A stretch of 64,000 bases of DNA from contig NZ_CP108032.1 of NCBI RefSeq assembly GCF_036169555.1, forward strand, positions 2,108,001-2,172,000, in the 5' to 3' direction. A program made the translations under genes and the position numbers. The notes below the pieces were generated by a model. That model saw only the letters and a program-made list of their open reading frames with translations. It was not told where the DNA came from and did not search any database. Position 1 is the first letter of the stretch; the number at the start of each line of letters is the position of its first letter. This document shows, one piece after another, positions 1 through 9,052 of this stretch. This DNA comes from Streptomyces sp. NBC_00306 (GTDB lineage: Bacteria > Actinomycetota > Actinomycetes > Streptomycetales > Streptomycetaceae).

Positions 1-859
1 TGGCGAGCACGACCTTGATGCCGTTGCGGGTGGAGAAGCCGGGCTTGCCGGTGGTCACCGGAATGGTGTTGATCACTTCTCCGTTGCGCAGGACCGTCAT
101 CTGGTGCGAGGCCGCGTCGGTGATGGCTTCGATCCGGTCGCCGATGGTGAGCTTCAGGCCCTTCGAGGAGCCTCCGTAGAGCTTGTTGGAGACCTTGACG
201 CCCTGGAGGTTGCTGGAGGCGCTCACGGTCGCTCCGGAGGGCCAGTACTCCTTCGGGCGGAAGTGCAGCTTCTTGTCGTCGACCCAGTGCCAGGCGCCCT
301 CCACCGAGGGCTGGGAGTCGACCTTGAGCGCACGTTCGACGACTTGCCGGGCGGCCTTGTCCTTGACGGGGAGGCTGAGGTCGGCCGTGATGGGCTGACC
401 GACGCCGTACGTGCCCGCCTTCGGGCCGAAGGCGACCGTCAGGAGCCGCTTGGCCGGGGCGGTCTCGAAGGTGAGGGTGCGGCTGCCGGGTGAGCCGTCG
501 GAGTCCTCCGTGGAGACCTTGACGGTGTACTTCGCACCGGCCGAGAGCGGGGCGGTGGAGCGCCAGCGGCTGCCGTCCGCGGAGAGTTCGCCGGCGAGGA
601 AGTGCCCCGAGCTGTCGATGACGGTCACATCGGTGATGCGGCCGCTGTCACCCTTGGTGGTGACTTCGAGGGGCTTGTCGGGGTCGACCTTCTTCCCACT
701 GGAGTGGGGCGTGTTGAAGGATATCTGCTCCGCCGCGTCGAACGGTGCGGCGGAGAGCGGATGGGTGTCGGGTTCGCCGCACGCGGTCGCTACCGCCCCG
801 AGGGACACGACCAGCAAGGTGCAGCTCAGAATGGTGCGAAACCGAGGCGTCTGACTCAT
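1..859 (-). CDS. L,D-transpeptidase lipoprotein, C-terminus beyond window
   Basis: The gene runs off the left edge; 286 residues are visible. It begins MSQTPRFRTI, followed by a hydrophobic stretch and a lipobox-like end (VATAC, Cys27), so it is probably a lipid-anchored exported protein. Two Ig-like segments follow, with phrases such as SADGSRWRSTAPLSAG and PLSAGAKYTVKVSTED. The last visible part (GDRIEAITDAASHQMTVL onward, then STRNGIKVV) matches the start of a YkuD transpeptidase domain. Proteins of this design form 3-3 crosslinks in peptidoglycan outside the membrane. The catalytic His/Ser-His-Gly-Cys region lies outside the window, so activity cannot be judged. It has the same orientation as the cytochrome oxidase genes but is separated from them by a hairpin. 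Confidence 0.85.
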   Translation of the reverse strand, partial: MSQTPRFRTILSCTLLVVSLGAVATACGEPDTHPLSAAPFDAAEQISFNTPHSSGKKVDPDKPLEVTTKGDSGRITDVTVIDSSGHFLAGELSADGSRWRSTAPLSAGAKYTVKVSTEDSDGSPGSRTLTFETAPAKRLLTVAFGPKAGTYGVGQPITADLSLPVKDKAARQVVERALKVDSQPSVEGAWHWVDDKKLHFRPKEYWPSGATVSASSNLQGVKVSNKLYGGSSKGLKLTIGDRIEAITDAASHQMTVLRNGEVINTIPVTTGKPGFSTRNGIKVVLA

Positions 860-914
860 AAGCACACGTTATGAAGATCAGTCGGTAGCGGCGCGCCGAG
901 AGGCTGCAAATGGA

Positions 915-956
915 CGGACCCGGGTCCCCCTCGCGAGTGAAGGGGATCCGGGTCCG
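915..956 (-). terminator. Terminator hairpin after the oxidase operon
   Basis: Arms at 915-931 and 941-956 pair almost perfectly (CGGACCCGG against CCGGGTCCG at the base) around a short loop. It sits 23 bases past the ctaF stop on the minus strand and before the transpeptidase gene, so it probably ends the oxidase transcript. There is no T-run, which is usual for this GC range. Confidence 0.65.
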
Positions 957-978
957 CCCGTACGTTGCTGACGCGGTG

Positions 979-1377
979 TTACTGGTTCTGGCTCTCACCG
1001 CGGTAGTACTCGAACACCCAGCCGAAGAGTCCGACGAGGATCAGCGGCGCCGAGAAGTACAGCAGCCACCAGCCCATCGCGACGGCGAGGAAGGCGAGCG
1101 CACCACCGACGGCCAGCGAGAGCGGCTGCCAGCTGTGCGGGGAGAAGAACCCCACCTCGCCGGCCTCGTCCGCGACGTCGGCCTCCTTGTTGTCCTGCGC
1201 CATCGCGTCGACCCGCCGGGCCGTGAAGGCCAGGTAGAAGCCGATCATGATGCTCAGGCCGAAGGCCAGGAAGAGCGCGGTCGTACCGGCCGGATCCTTC
1301 GACCACACGCCGTACAGGATGGCGACGGCGAGGATGAAGAAGCTCAGCCACAGGAACATCTTGCCCTGGATCTTCAC
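979..1377 (-). CDS. ctaF: Cytochrome c oxidase subunit IV (actinobacterial CtaF type)
   Basis: A 132-residue membrane protein with about four hydrophobic helices: two near the N-terminus (from [19 protein letters not shown] and [19 protein letters not shown]) and two after residue 80. They are separated by an acidic loop ([16 protein letters not shown]). This size and layout match the small subunit IV of actinobacterial aa3 oxidase, which packs against subunit I in the bcc-aa3 supercomplex. The GTG start at 1377 overlaps the ctaD stop (GTGA), so translation is probably coupled. It is the last gene of a ctaC-ctaD-ctaF unit; subunit III is not in this window and in relatives usually lies with the qcr genes. 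Confidence 0.93.
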   Translation of the reverse strand: MKIQGKMFLWLSFFILAVAILYGVWSKDPAGTTALFLAFGLSIMIGFYLAFTARRVDAMAQDNKEADVADEAGEVGFFSPHSWQPLSLAVGGALAFLAVAMGWWLLYFSAPLILVGLFGWVFEYYRGESQNQ

Positions 1378-3113
1378 TTCCCGACCTCCTTGCCGCCGAA
1401 CATCTTGGTGTCCTTCTGGCCGGCGTTCTCGAGGGTCTCGAGAGCCGCGACCTCAGGGTGGTGGAGGTCGAAGGCCGGGGATTCGGAACGGATCCGCGGC
1501 AGGGTGATGAAGTTGTGCCGGGGCGGCGGGCAGGACGTGGCCCATTCGAGTGAACGGCCGTAGCCCCACGGGTCGTCGACCACGACCTTCTTGCCGTACT
1601 TCGCGGTCTTCCACACGTTGTAGAAGAACGGCAGGACCGAGAGGCCCAGGACGAACGAGCTGATCGTGGAGATGGTGTTCAGCGCGGTGAAGCCGTCGGC
1701 GGCGAGGTAGTCCGCGTACCGCCGCGGCATGCCCTCGGCGCCCAGCCAGTGCTGGACCAGGAAGGTGCCGTGGAAGCCGATGAACAGCGTCCAGAAGGTC
1801 ATCTTGCCGAGCCGCTCGTCCAGCATCTTGCCGGTGAACTTCGGCCACCAGAAGTGGAAGCCGGCGAACATCGCGAACACCACGGTGCCGAACACGACGT
1901 AGTGGAAGTGCGCGACCACGAAGTACGAGTCGGAGACGTGGAAGTCCATCGGCGGCGAGGCCAGGATGACGCCCGTCAGACCACCGAAGGTGAAGGTGAC
2001 CAGGAAGCCGATCGTCCACAGCATCGGTGTCTCGAAGGACAGTGAGCCCTTCCACATCGTGCCGATCCAGTTGAAGAACTTCACACCGGTCGGCACCGCG
2101 ATCAAGAACGTCATGAACGAGAAGAACGGTAGGAGTACCCCGCCCGTCACATACATGTGGTGCGCCCAGACCGTCACCGACAGACCCGCGATCGCGATCG
2201 TCGCACCGATCAGACCGATGTAACCGAACATCGGCTTACGGCTGAAGACCGGGATCACTTCGGAGACGATCCCGAAGAACGGCAAGGCGATGATGTACAC
2301 CTCTGGATGGCCGAAGAACCAGAAGAGGTGTTGCCACAGCAGTGCTCCGCCGTTGGCCGCGTCGAAGATATGGGCGCCGAACTTGCGATCCGCCTCCAGC
2401 GCGAAGAGCGCGGCGGCGAGAACCGGGAAGGCGAGCAGGACCAGCACACCGGTCAGCAGCACGTTCCAGGTGAAGATCGGCATCCGGAACATCGTCATGC
2501 CGGGTGCGCGCATGCAGATGATCGTGGTGATGAAGTTGACCGAGCCGAGGATCGTGCCGAAGCCGGAGAAGGCCAGACCCATGATCCACATGTCGGCGCC
2601 GATACCCGGCGAGCGGACGGCGTCCGACAGCGGGGAGTAGGCGAACCAGCCGAAGTCGGCCGCACCGTTCGGCGTGATGAAGCCCGCGACGGCGATGATC
2701 GAGCCGAAGAGGTACAGCCAGTACGCGAACATGTTCAGCCGCGGGAACGCCACGTCGGGCGCGCCGATCTGCAGCGGCATGATCCAGTTCGCGAAGCCGG
2801 CGAACAGCGGCGTCGCGAACATCAGCAGCATGATCGTGCCGTGCATCGTGAACGCCTGGTTGAACTGCTCGTTCGACATGATCTGCGTGCCCGGCCGGGC
2901 CAGCTCGGCGCGCATGAAGAGCGCCATCACTCCGCCGATGCAGAAGAAGACGAACGACGTGACCAGGTAGAGCGTGCCGATGGTCTTGTGGTCGGTGGTG
3001 GTCAGCCACTTCACCACCACATTGCCGGGCTGCTTGCGCCGTACCGGCAGCTCGTTCTCGTACGAGTCGTCAGCTGCTGCGGCGGCACCCTGGGGTTCGT
3101 TGAGGATGCTCAC
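1374..3113 (-). CDS. ctaD: Cytochrome c oxidase subunit I
   Basis: Subunit I of the aa3-type terminal oxidase, 579 residues with about 12 membrane helices. It carries heme a, heme a3 and CuB and reduces oxygen to water while pumping protons. Signatures: TMHGTIML (heme a His), [15 protein letters not shown] (CuB His and the crosslinked Tyr), [10 protein letters not shown] (two CuB His) and [10 protein letters not shown] (heme a3 and heme a His). The N-terminus has a soluble basic stretch before the first helix ([17 protein letters not shown]). The GTG start at 3113 overlaps the ctaC stop, and the stop overlaps the ctaF start. Length and motifs are those of an intact actinobacterial enzyme. Confidence 0.97.
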   Translation of the reverse strand: MSILNEPQGAAAAADDSYENELPVRRKQPGNVVVKWLTTTDHKTIGTLYLVTSFVFFCIGGVMALFMRAELARPGTQIMSNEQFNQAFTMHGTIMLLMFATPLFAGFANWIMPLQIGAPDVAFPRLNMFAYWLYLFGSIIAVAGFITPNGAADFGWFAYSPLSDAVRSPGIGADMWIMGLAFSGFGTILGSVNFITTIICMRAPGMTMFRMPIFTWNVLLTGVLVLLAFPVLAAALFALEADRKFGAHIFDAANGGALLWQHLFWFFGHPEVYIIALPFFGIVSEVIPVFSRKPMFGYIGLIGATIAIAGLSVTVWAHHMYVTGGVLLPFFSFMTFLIAVPTGVKFFNWIGTMWKGSLSFETPMLWTIGFLVTFTFGGLTGVILASPPMDFHVSDSYFVVAHFHYVVFGTVVFAMFAGFHFWWPKFTGKMLDERLGKMTFWTLFIGFHGTFLVQHWLGAEGMPRRYADYLAADGFTALNTISTISSFVLGLSVLPFFYNVWKTAKYGKKVVVDDPWGYGRSLEWATSCPPPRHNFITLPRIRSESPAFDLHHPEVAALETLENAGQKDTKMFGGKEVGK

Positions 3114-4102
3114 AGTTGGTTCTTCTCCGCATTCCTGGCCGGGTCCGTCTGCTCAATGCCCGACGGGATGTAGCCGGTCTGCCCCTTCTCCGCCAGCTCC
3201 TTCAGGTGCTGCTGGTAGCGCTCCGGAGAGACCACCTTGACGTTGAAGAGCATCCGGGAGTGGTCGACGCCGCAGAGCTCGGCGCACTTGCCCATGAAGG
3301 TGCCCTCCTGGGTCGGAGTCACCTCGAAGGAGTTGGTGTGGCCGGGGATGACGTCCTGCTTCATCAGGAAGGGAACCACCCAGAAGGAGTGGATCACGTC
3401 ACGAGAGGTCAGGACGAACCGGACCTTCTCACCCATGGGCAGCCACAGCGTCGGACCCGGGTTGCCGTTCTGCGGGTTCCGCGTACCGGGGATACCGGCG
3501 TCGTAGACACCGCCGGCGTTGGCCGGGAAGTCGTCGCGGAACCTGTCGGGGATGGCCTGCAGGTCCGCGGACGTCTTCGCGTTGCCTTCGGAGCCCGGGA
3601 CGTTCTCGATGTAGTTGAAGCCCCAGCTCCACTGGTACCCGACCACGTTGATCGTGTGGGCGGGCTTGTCGGCCAGGGAGAGAAGCTTGGACTCGTCACG
3701 CGCGGTGAAGTAGAAGAGCACCGAGACGATGATGAGCGGAACGACCGTGTACAGGGCCTCGATGGGCATGTTGTACCGGGTCTGCGGAGGAACCTCCACC
3801 TTGGTGCGGCTGCGCCGGTGGAAGATGACACTCCACACGATCAGGCCCCACACCAGGACGCCCGTGGCGAGCGCTGCCGCCCACGAGCCCTGCCAGAGGG
3901 ACAGGATCCGCGGCGCCTCCTCCGTGACCGGGGTGGGCATACCAAGGCGGGGGAAATCCTTGTAGGTGCAACCTGTGGCGGTTGCCAGGATCAGGCCCGC
4001 AGTCAGCAGCTGCGTCAGCTTCCGCCGCATCGGGCGCCGCGACATGGGGGTACCGCCCGCGCCCCCCAGGGCGTGGGGGAGGTCGGAGCCGTTGGGACTC
4101 AC
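3110..4102 (-). CDS. ctaC: Cytochrome c oxidase subunit II, lipoprotein with CuA site
   Basis: Subunit II accepts electrons at the CuA centre on the outer face of the membrane. A hydrophobic signal ends in a lipobox (ATATGC). Two membrane helices follow ([19 protein letters not shown] and [17 protein letters not shown]), then a cupredoxin domain. CuA ligands are visible: His in [10 protein letters not shown], and Cys/Glu/Cys/His/Met in [15 protein letters not shown] chose GTG 4102 (330 residues, begins VSPNGSD) because GGGAAGG lies at good distance upstream, whereas ATG 4045 has no Shine-Dalgarno sequence. Residues about 8-19 ([12 protein letters not shown]) come from a repeat-like DNA insert, described separately. 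ATG 4045 remains a possible start. Confidence 0.95.
   Translation of the reverse strand: MSPNGSDLPHALGGAGGTPMSRRPMRRKLTQLLTAGLILATATGCTYKDFPRLGMPTPVTEEAPRILSLWQGSWAAALATGVLVWGLIVWSVIFHRRSRTKVEVPPQTRYNMPIEALYTVVPLIIVSVLFYFTARDESKLLSLADKPAHTINVVGYQWSWGFNYIENVPGSEGNAKTSADLQAIPDRFRDDFPANAGGVYDAGIPGTRNPQNGNPGPTLWLPMGEKVRFVLTSRDVIHSFWVVPFLMKQDVIPGHTNSFEVTPTQEGTFMGKCAELCGVDHSRMLFNVKVVSPERYQQHLKELAEKGQTGYIPSGIEQTDPARNAEKNQL
4046..4082 (+). repeat. Streptomyces-type small inverted repeat inside ctaC
   Basis: The stretch GGGGGTACCGCC...GGCGTGGGGGAGG has G-rich ends and a C-rich core that can fold back on itself. It resembles the short mobile-looking repeats scattered through Streptomyces chromosomes. 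Related copies occur at about 44811-44845 and 45041-45071. Here it is read through in frame near the N-terminus of CtaC, before the signal sequence. Confidence 0.5.
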
Positions 4103-4339
4103 GTAGCGCCTTCCCGAGAGTCTCGGCCCGCGCGGCATGCCGCGGCCGTCTCGCTGGTCGGTCGCCGGCCCTGACGCGGGCAGGGGTTTGGATGTTTATG
4201 CGGACCAAACCCTACTGGACGCTATTTGGGGTCGCGCGGGGAGGGTGCCCAACGCGCCGTCCGACACCCCGAAGGGATGGAAAGCGTCCGGAATGCCTGC
4301 CTCCGGCGGGCATCTGACGCTCCTTCCGGGCCCTGGGGT

Positions 4340-4345
4340 TAGCGT
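4340..4345 (+). promoter_or_regulatory. -10 element for a probably leaderless transcript
   Basis: TAGCGT lies six bases before the GTG start at 4352. There is no Shine-Dalgarno sequence, so transcription and translation probably start at the same base. A convincing -35 was not found at standard spacing (CTGACG at 4314-4319 is 20 bases away). Confidence 0.45.
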
Positions 4346-4351
4346 GGCGAC

Positions 4352-5713
4352 GTGCCCTACTTCGATACCGCGTCCTCCGCTCCCCTGCACCCGGTTGCCC
4401 GCCAGGCCCTGCAGGCCTCCCTGGACGAGGGGTGGGCCGATCCCTCGCGGCTGTACCGCGAAGGGCGGCGGGCCAGACTGCTGCTGGACGCGGCGCGGGA
4501 GGCGGCGGCGGAGGCCGTGGGGTGCCGCCCGGACGAGCTCGTGTTCACTCCTTCGGGGACGCGCGCGGTTCACCTCGGGGTTTCCGGGGCGCTCGCGGGC
4601 CGTCGGCGTGTCGGACGGCATGTGGTGGTCTCGTCGGTGGAGCACTCCTCCGTTCTGCACGCGGCCGGCGACACCGCGACCGAGGTGCCGGTGGACCGGG
4701 CGGGCCGGGTGGACCCCGCGGCGTACGCGGCCGCGCTGCGCGAGGACACCGCCCTGGCCTGTCTGCAGTCCGCCAACCACGAGGTCGGCACGGAACAGCC
4801 GGTGGACCGGGTCGCCGAGGTCTGCCGTGCCGCCGGGGTGCCCCTGCTGGTGGACGCCGCCCAGTCGCTCGCGTGGGGGCCGGTCGGCGGGGACTGGTCG
4901 CTGCTCGCCGCCAGCGCGCACAAGTGGGGCGGTCCCGCGGGGGCCGGGCTGCTCGTCGTGCGCAAGGGCGTCCGGTTCGCTCCCCAGGAGCCCGCCGACG
5001 AGCGGGAGTCGGGCCGGTCCGCGGGCTTCGAGAACCTCCCCGCGATCGTCGCGGCGGCCGCCTCGCTGCGGGCGGTACGCGCCGAGGCCGCGGAGGAGGC
5101 GGTACGGCTGCGGGCCCTGGTGGACCGTATCCGCGCCCGGGTGCCGGAACTGGTCCCGGACGTCGAGGTGGTGGGCGATCCGGTGCACCGGCTGCCCCAT
5201 CTCGTCACCTTCTCCTGTCTCTATGTCGACGGAGAGACTCTGCTGCACGAACTGGACCGGGAGGGCTTCTCGGTCTCCTCGGGGTCCTCGTGCACGTCGA
5301 GCACCCTGACGCCGAGCCATGTGCTGCGGGCGATGGGGGTGCTGAGCGAGGGCAATGTGCGCGTGTCGCTGCCGCTCGGCACGACCGGGGAGGACGTGGA
5401 CCGGTTCCTGGAGGTGCTGCCGTCGGTGGTGTCCGCGGTACGGGAACGGCTCGGCGCGCCGACCGCCACGGAGAGCACCGGGCAGGAGCCGTCCCTCGTG
5501 GTGGACGCGCTCGGGAAGCGGTGCCCGATCCCGGTGATCGAGCTGGCGAAGGTGATCGGCGACGTACCGCTGGGCGGCACGGTGACGGTGCTGTCGGACG
5601 ACGAGGCGGCGCGGCTGGACATCCCGGCGTGGTGCGTGATGCGGGACCAGGAGTACGTGGGCGAGGAGACGGCGGAGCGCGGGACGGCGTACGTGGTGCG
5701 GCGACTGGTGTAG
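4352..5713 (+). CDS. Cysteine desulfurase fused to a TusA-type sulfurtransferase domain
   Basis: A 453-residue two-domain protein. Residues about 1-365 form a class V aminotransferase-fold cysteine desulfurase. The PLP lysine lies in SAHKWGGPAG, and a Cys-containing active loop is seen in SVSSGSSCTSSTLTPSHVL. Residues about 385-453 form a TusA/SirA domain with the sulfur-accepting motif RCPIPVIELAK. The first domain should remove sulfur from cysteine as a persulfide and the second could accept it directly, so the fusion would be a self-contained sulfur relay. The final acceptor (tRNA thiolation, cofactors or Fe-S) is not shown by the sequence. It is divergent from ctaC and followed convergently by a PfkB kinase gene. 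Confidence 0.9.
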   Translation: MPYFDTASSAPLHPVARQALQASLDEGWADPSRLYREGRRARLLLDAAREAAAEAVGCRPDELVFTPSGTRAVHLGVSGALAGRRRVGRHVVVSSVEHSSVLHAAGDTATEVPVDRAGRVDPAAYAAALREDTALACLQSANHEVGTEQPVDRVAEVCRAAGVPLLVDAAQSLAWGPVGGDWSLLAASAHKWGGPAGAGLLVVRKGVRFAPQEPADERESGRSAGFENLPAIVAAAASLRAVRAEAAEEAVRLRALVDRIRARVPELVPDVEVVGDPVHRLPHLVTFSCLYVDGETLLHELDREGFSVSSGSSCTSSTLTPSHVLRAMGVLSEGNVRVSLPLGTTGEDVDRFLEVLPSVVSAVRERLGAPTATESTGQEPSLVVDALGKRCPIPVIELAKVIGDVPLGGTVTVLSDDEAARLDIPAWCVMRDQEYVGEETAERGTAYVVRRLV

Positions 5714-5806
5714 CGGCGCTTCGGCGGCGGTCGGCGCCGGCGGCCTGGCGGGACCCGGAGCCCCGGCCGGGCTTCGCCGTTCGGGCGCGGCGGCGCGGAT
5801 TCCGAC

Positions 5807-5854
5807 GGGCGAGCGGACCGGCGGGGCGGCGTGGGGGCCGGGCGAGCGGACCGG
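5807..5854. repeat. Direct 15-bp repeat in a convergent gap
   Basis: GGGCGAGCGGACCGG occurs at 5807-5821 and again at 5840-5854. The whole 5714-5969 gap is very GC-rich, and no convincing gene was seen in it. Confidence 0.5.
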
Positions 5855-5969
5855 GCCGGGGCGGTGCTGTTTCGGCGGGCGCTCGGGAAACCGGTGTTCC
5901 GGAGAAACGGCGCTCCCCGCGGACCGCCGTCCGGGGGGAGCTCGACGTACTGACGTAACAGGGGACGGT

Positions 5970-6944
5970 TCAGCCCAGGTGGCCGCGGACCTCGGCCGCC
6001 GCCTCGTGGCCGTACGCCTTGGTGAAGCGGTCCATGAAGTGCGCCCGCCGCAGTGTGTACTCCTGCGTGCCCAGCGTCTCGATCACCAGTGTCGCGAGCA
6101 TGCAGCCGACCTGTGCCGCGCGCTCCAGGCCCACGTCCCAGGTCAGGCCCGAGAGGAAGCCCGCGCGGAAGGCGTCGCCCACGCCCGTCGGGTCGACCTT
6201 GGCCTCCTCCTCGGCGCAGCCGACCTCGATCGGCTCGTGGCCGGCGCGCTCGATGCGCACGCCGTTCGCGCCGAGGGTGGTGACCCGGTGGCCGACGCGG
6301 CCCAGGATCTCCTCGTCGGTCCAGCCGGTCTTGGACTCGATGAGTCCCTTCTCGTACTCGTTGGAGAAGAGGTAGGTGGCGCCGTCGAGCAGTATCCGGA
6401 TCTCGTCACCGTTCATCCGGGCGATCTGCTGCGAGAAGTCGGCCGCGAAGGGGATCTGCCGCGAACGGCACTCCTCGGTGTGCCGCAGCATCGCCTCCGG
6501 GTCGTCCGCGCCGATCAGGACCAGGTCCAGGCCGCCGACCCGGTCCGCGACCGACTTCAGCTCGATCTGGCGGGCCTCGCTCATGGCGCCGGTGTAGAAC
6601 GAGCCGATCTGGTTGTGGTCGGCGTCGGTGGTGCAGACGAAGCGTGCGGTGTGCAGGACCTCGGAGATCCTGACGGACCCGGTGTCCACGCCGTGGCGGT
6701 CGAGCCAGGCGCGGTACTCGTCGAAGTCCGATCCGGCCGCTCCGACCAGGATCGGCCTGGTGCCCAGCTGGCCCATGCCGAAGCAGATGTTCGCGCCGAC
6801 ACCGCCCCTGCGCACATCGAGGTTGTCGACCAGGAAGGAGAGGGAGACCGTGTGCAGCTGGTCCGCGACGAGTTGGTCCGCGAAACGGCCGGGGAAGGTC
6901 ATGAGGTGATCGGTGGCGATGGAACCGGTGACTGCGATTCGCAC
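5970..6944 (-). CDS. PfkB-family carbohydrate/nucleoside kinase
   Basis: A 324-residue ribokinase-fold kinase. The N-terminal substrate region reads VRRGGVGANICFGMGQLG. The C-terminal PfkB signature DPTGVGDAFRAGFLSG contains the catalytic Asp and the anion hole. GTG 6944 was chosen because GGAG lies nine bases upstream and the protein then begins VRIAVTGSIATDHLM, the start of the conserved fold; a longer frame to 6983 adds a low-complexity tail (HPPPPLE). The closest family I recognise is the actinobacterial adenosine-kinase-like group, which in mycobacteria also lies near the ctaC locus. The true substrate (adenosine or a sugar) cannot be decided from sequence alone. Confidence 0.85.
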   Translation of the reverse strand: MRIAVTGSIATDHLMTFPGRFADQLVADQLHTVSLSFLVDNLDVRRGGVGANICFGMGQLGTRPILVGAAGSDFDEYRAWLDRHGVDTGSVRISEVLHTARFVCTTDADHNQIGSFYTGAMSEARQIELKSVADRVGGLDLVLIGADDPEAMLRHTEECRSRQIPFAADFSQQIARMNGDEIRILLDGATYLFSNEYEKGLIESKTGWTDEEILGRVGHRVTTLGANGVRIERAGHEPIEVGCAEEEAKVDPTGVGDAFRAGFLSGLTWDVGLERAAQVGCMLATLVIETLGTQEYTLRRAHFMDRFTKAYGHEAAAEVRGHLG

Positions 6945-7060
6945 GGCGATGCGCTCCAGGGGCGGGGGCGGATGACGCTTCACGCTACCGGTTGTCAGGC
7001 CGGGGCTGAAGGGCAGAAACTACCCGATAGTAGGGCTTTTTTCGCGGACCTCCCGATGCG

Positions 7061-7066
7061 TACGGT
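7061..7066 (+). promoter_or_regulatory. -10 element upstream of the 68-residue gene
   Basis: TACGGT ends six bases before ATG 7073 with no ribosome binding site between them, suggesting a leaderless mRNA. The -35 position (about 7038-7043) is a T-rich stretch without a clear consensus. Confidence 0.45.
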
Positions 7067-7072
7067 GCGGAT

Positions 7073-7279
7073 ATGACAAAGTCCATCGCCTCCCCCGCGC
7101 CGCTCGAGTCCGAGATCTCCCTGGCCCAGCTGCGCGGCGACTGCGTACGGATGGCTCCGCACTGGGTGGTGCCGGCCGCCAAGGCGGCCGCTCCGGTGTC
7201 GCCGTCCCGTATCCATGGTGTCGTCGTACCCGCCTCATCGGCACGGCTCCTGGACGCCATGTCTGAATACGGCGACTGA
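7073..7279 (+). CDS. Small conserved hypothetical protein, 68 residues
   Basis: It starts MTKSIASPAP and contains the phrases QLRGDCVRMAPHWVVP and SSARLLDAMSEYGD. I recognise this only as a small protein recurring in Streptomyces; no domain or catalytic motif is evident and there is no signal or membrane segment. It has its own -10 box and precedes a membrane-anchored protein gene on the same strand by 133 bases. Divergent from the PfkB kinase. Function unknown. Confidence 0.7.
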   Translation: MTKSIASPAPLESEISLAQLRGDCVRMAPHWVVPAAKAAAPVSPSRIHGVVVPASSARLLDAMSEYGD

Positions 7280-7412
7280 GTCCGGAGCACTCACCGCACG
7301 GCCCGTCGAGGGCGCAAGAGTCAACTCCGGGCGCTCCGGGGAACCGTGCGCGCCCCCGCTCCGTCTCATCGGTGCCCCCGTATCCCGGGGACACACGACA
7401 AGGAGCGATGCG

Positions 7413-8906
7413 GTGAGCAGCACGGAGAACACTCACGACAGCTCACGCCGCCGGCGTTCCCCGCTCGCTGTCGCCTCGGTGGCGGCGGCAGTACTGATCG
7501 CGGGTGGCGGCAGTGCGTACTTCGCGACGGCCGGCTTCGGCAGCGGCGACGACGGTGCGGACGCCAGAAGCGGTGCGTCCGGCAATGACGCGAAACCGCC
7601 GTTGCTCTCGCTGGACACTCCCCGGGACTCGGGCCCCGGGATCGCCCCGGGTGAGCCCGACCCGGGCGGCGGCACCGTCTACCGGGCCGAGGGCAAGCTC
7701 CCGGACGGCCCGGAGGAAGCGGCCGTGCACCGGGCGCGGGGTGCGGTCACCGCGGACGAGGTGACGCGCCTGGCGAAGGCGCTCGGCATCCCGGGCACAC
7801 CCCGGCTCGTCGGGCCCGCCTGGAAGATCGGCGCGGACAAGGACGGCTCCGGCCGGATGCTGGAGGTGAACAAGCAGGCGCCGGGCACCTGGACCTTTTC
7901 CGCCTTCGGCGCCGCGCCGAGCGGCGACAACTGTCTGAAGGGCAAGGCCTGTCCGTCCGGCGGCGATGCCGACACCGGACGGACGACCCCCGCCGGCAAG
8001 CCGGTGAGCGAGGCGGCCGCGAAGAAGGCCGCCGCGCCGGTACTCGCGGCGCTCGGTCAGAGCGATGCCGCCCTGGACGCACGCCAGTTGATGGGTGCGG
8101 TCCGTGTGGTGAACGCCGATCCGAAGGTCGGCGGACTGCCCACCTACGGCTGGACGACGGGCGTGCAGATCGGTGCGGACGGCCAGGTCGTGGGCGGTGG
8201 CGGGCAGTTGAAGAAGCCCGCGAAGAGCGCCTCGTACCCGGTGCTCTCCGCCGACGACGCCCTGAAGCAGCTGAACAAGGACGCCCGCGGCGACGGCACG
8301 GTCGGTATCGGGGGTTGCGCGACACCGGCACCGGTGGAGGGTGAGCAGAAGCCGGCGGCCCCGTGCGAGCCGAAGAGCGCGAAGCCTGCCACGCCGCAGC
8401 AACTGGCGATCGGCAAGGCGGTGTTCGGACTGGCCGCGCAGTACGTGGACGGTCAGCAGGCGCTGGTCCCGTCGTGGCTGTTCGCAGTGGAACCGGCCGG
8501 CGGCACAAGGACGTTCACGATCGCCCAGCCGGCGGTGGCACCGAAGTATCTGAAGCCGGCCGAGCCGCCGTCGTCGGCCAAGCCGCCGCAGCAGGACATC
8601 GAGCCGACCGCGCCGCCGAAGACAACGGCTCCGCAGTCCGAGCGCCGGGTCCAGTCGTACGCCGTGGACGGGCGGACACTGACGGTCACCTTCTGGGGCG
8701 GGGTGTGCAGCGACTACGCGGCGACGGCGACCGAGAAGGGCGGCGAGGTCACGGTACGGATCACCGAGTCCAAGCCGAACCCGGACCGGGTCTGCATCGC
8801 GATCGCCAAGGAGCTCACGGAGAAGGTCACGCTGGACAAGCCGCTCGGCGACCGGAAGGTCCTGGACGCGGACACGGGCAAGGCGGTGCCGCTCCAGGGG
8901 CGGTGA
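7413..8906 (+). CDS. Membrane-anchored exported protein of unknown function
   Basis: A 497-residue protein. GTG 7413 was chosen because AGGAG at 7401-7405 lies at ideal spacing; the frame is open further upstream but that part reads like non-coding sequence. The order is a short basic cytoplasmic head (SSRRRRSP), one hydrophobic helix (LAVASVAAAVLIAGGGSAYF), a Gly/Asp-rich linker, and a long extracytoplasmic region with repeated Pro/Lys-rich low-complexity segments. One cysteine pair appears in NCLKGKACPSG and further cysteines near the end (GGVCSDYAA, DRVCIAIA). I do not recognise a catalytic motif. A strong hairpin follows the stop. Confidence 0.75.
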   Translation: MSSTENTHDSSRRRRSPLAVASVAAAVLIAGGGSAYFATAGFGSGDDGADARSGASGNDAKPPLLSLDTPRDSGPGIAPGEPDPGGGTVYRAEGKLPDGPEEAAVHRARGAVTADEVTRLAKALGIPGTPRLVGPAWKIGADKDGSGRMLEVNKQAPGTWTFSAFGAAPSGDNCLKGKACPSGGDADTGRTTPAGKPVSEAAAKKAAAPVLAALGQSDAALDARQLMGAVRVVNADPKVGGLPTYGWTTGVQIGADGQVVGGGGQLKKPAKSASYPVLSADDALKQLNKDARGDGTVGIGGCATPAPVEGEQKPAAPCEPKSAKPATPQQLAIGKAVFGLAAQYVDGQQALVPSWLFAVEPAGGTRTFTIAQPAVAPKYLKPAEPPSSAKPPQQDIEPTAPPKTTAPQSERRVQSYAVDGRTLTVTFWGGVCSDYAATATEKGGEVTVRITESKPNPDRVCIAIAKELTEKVTLDKPLGDRKVLDADTGKAVPLQGR

Positions 8907-8966
8907 CCGCCCCGCGCGGACACACGCCCTCGCGGACGTGGTGAGCGTGGCACGGCGGACATGACG

Positions 8967-8997
8967 AAGGCGGCGACCCTGGTGGGGTCGCCGCCTT
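8967..8997. terminator. Bidirectional terminator
   Basis: A 13-bp perfect stem (AAGGCGGCGACCC pairing with GGGTCGCCGCCTT) encloses a five-base loop, with flanking A and T bases on each side. It lies between two convergent genes and can serve both. Confidence 0.85.
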
Positions 8998-9052
8998 TCG
9001 CATGGCTCAGGGGGCCGGGCTCCCGGGGCTCACGCCCAGGGCCGCGTCGGTC

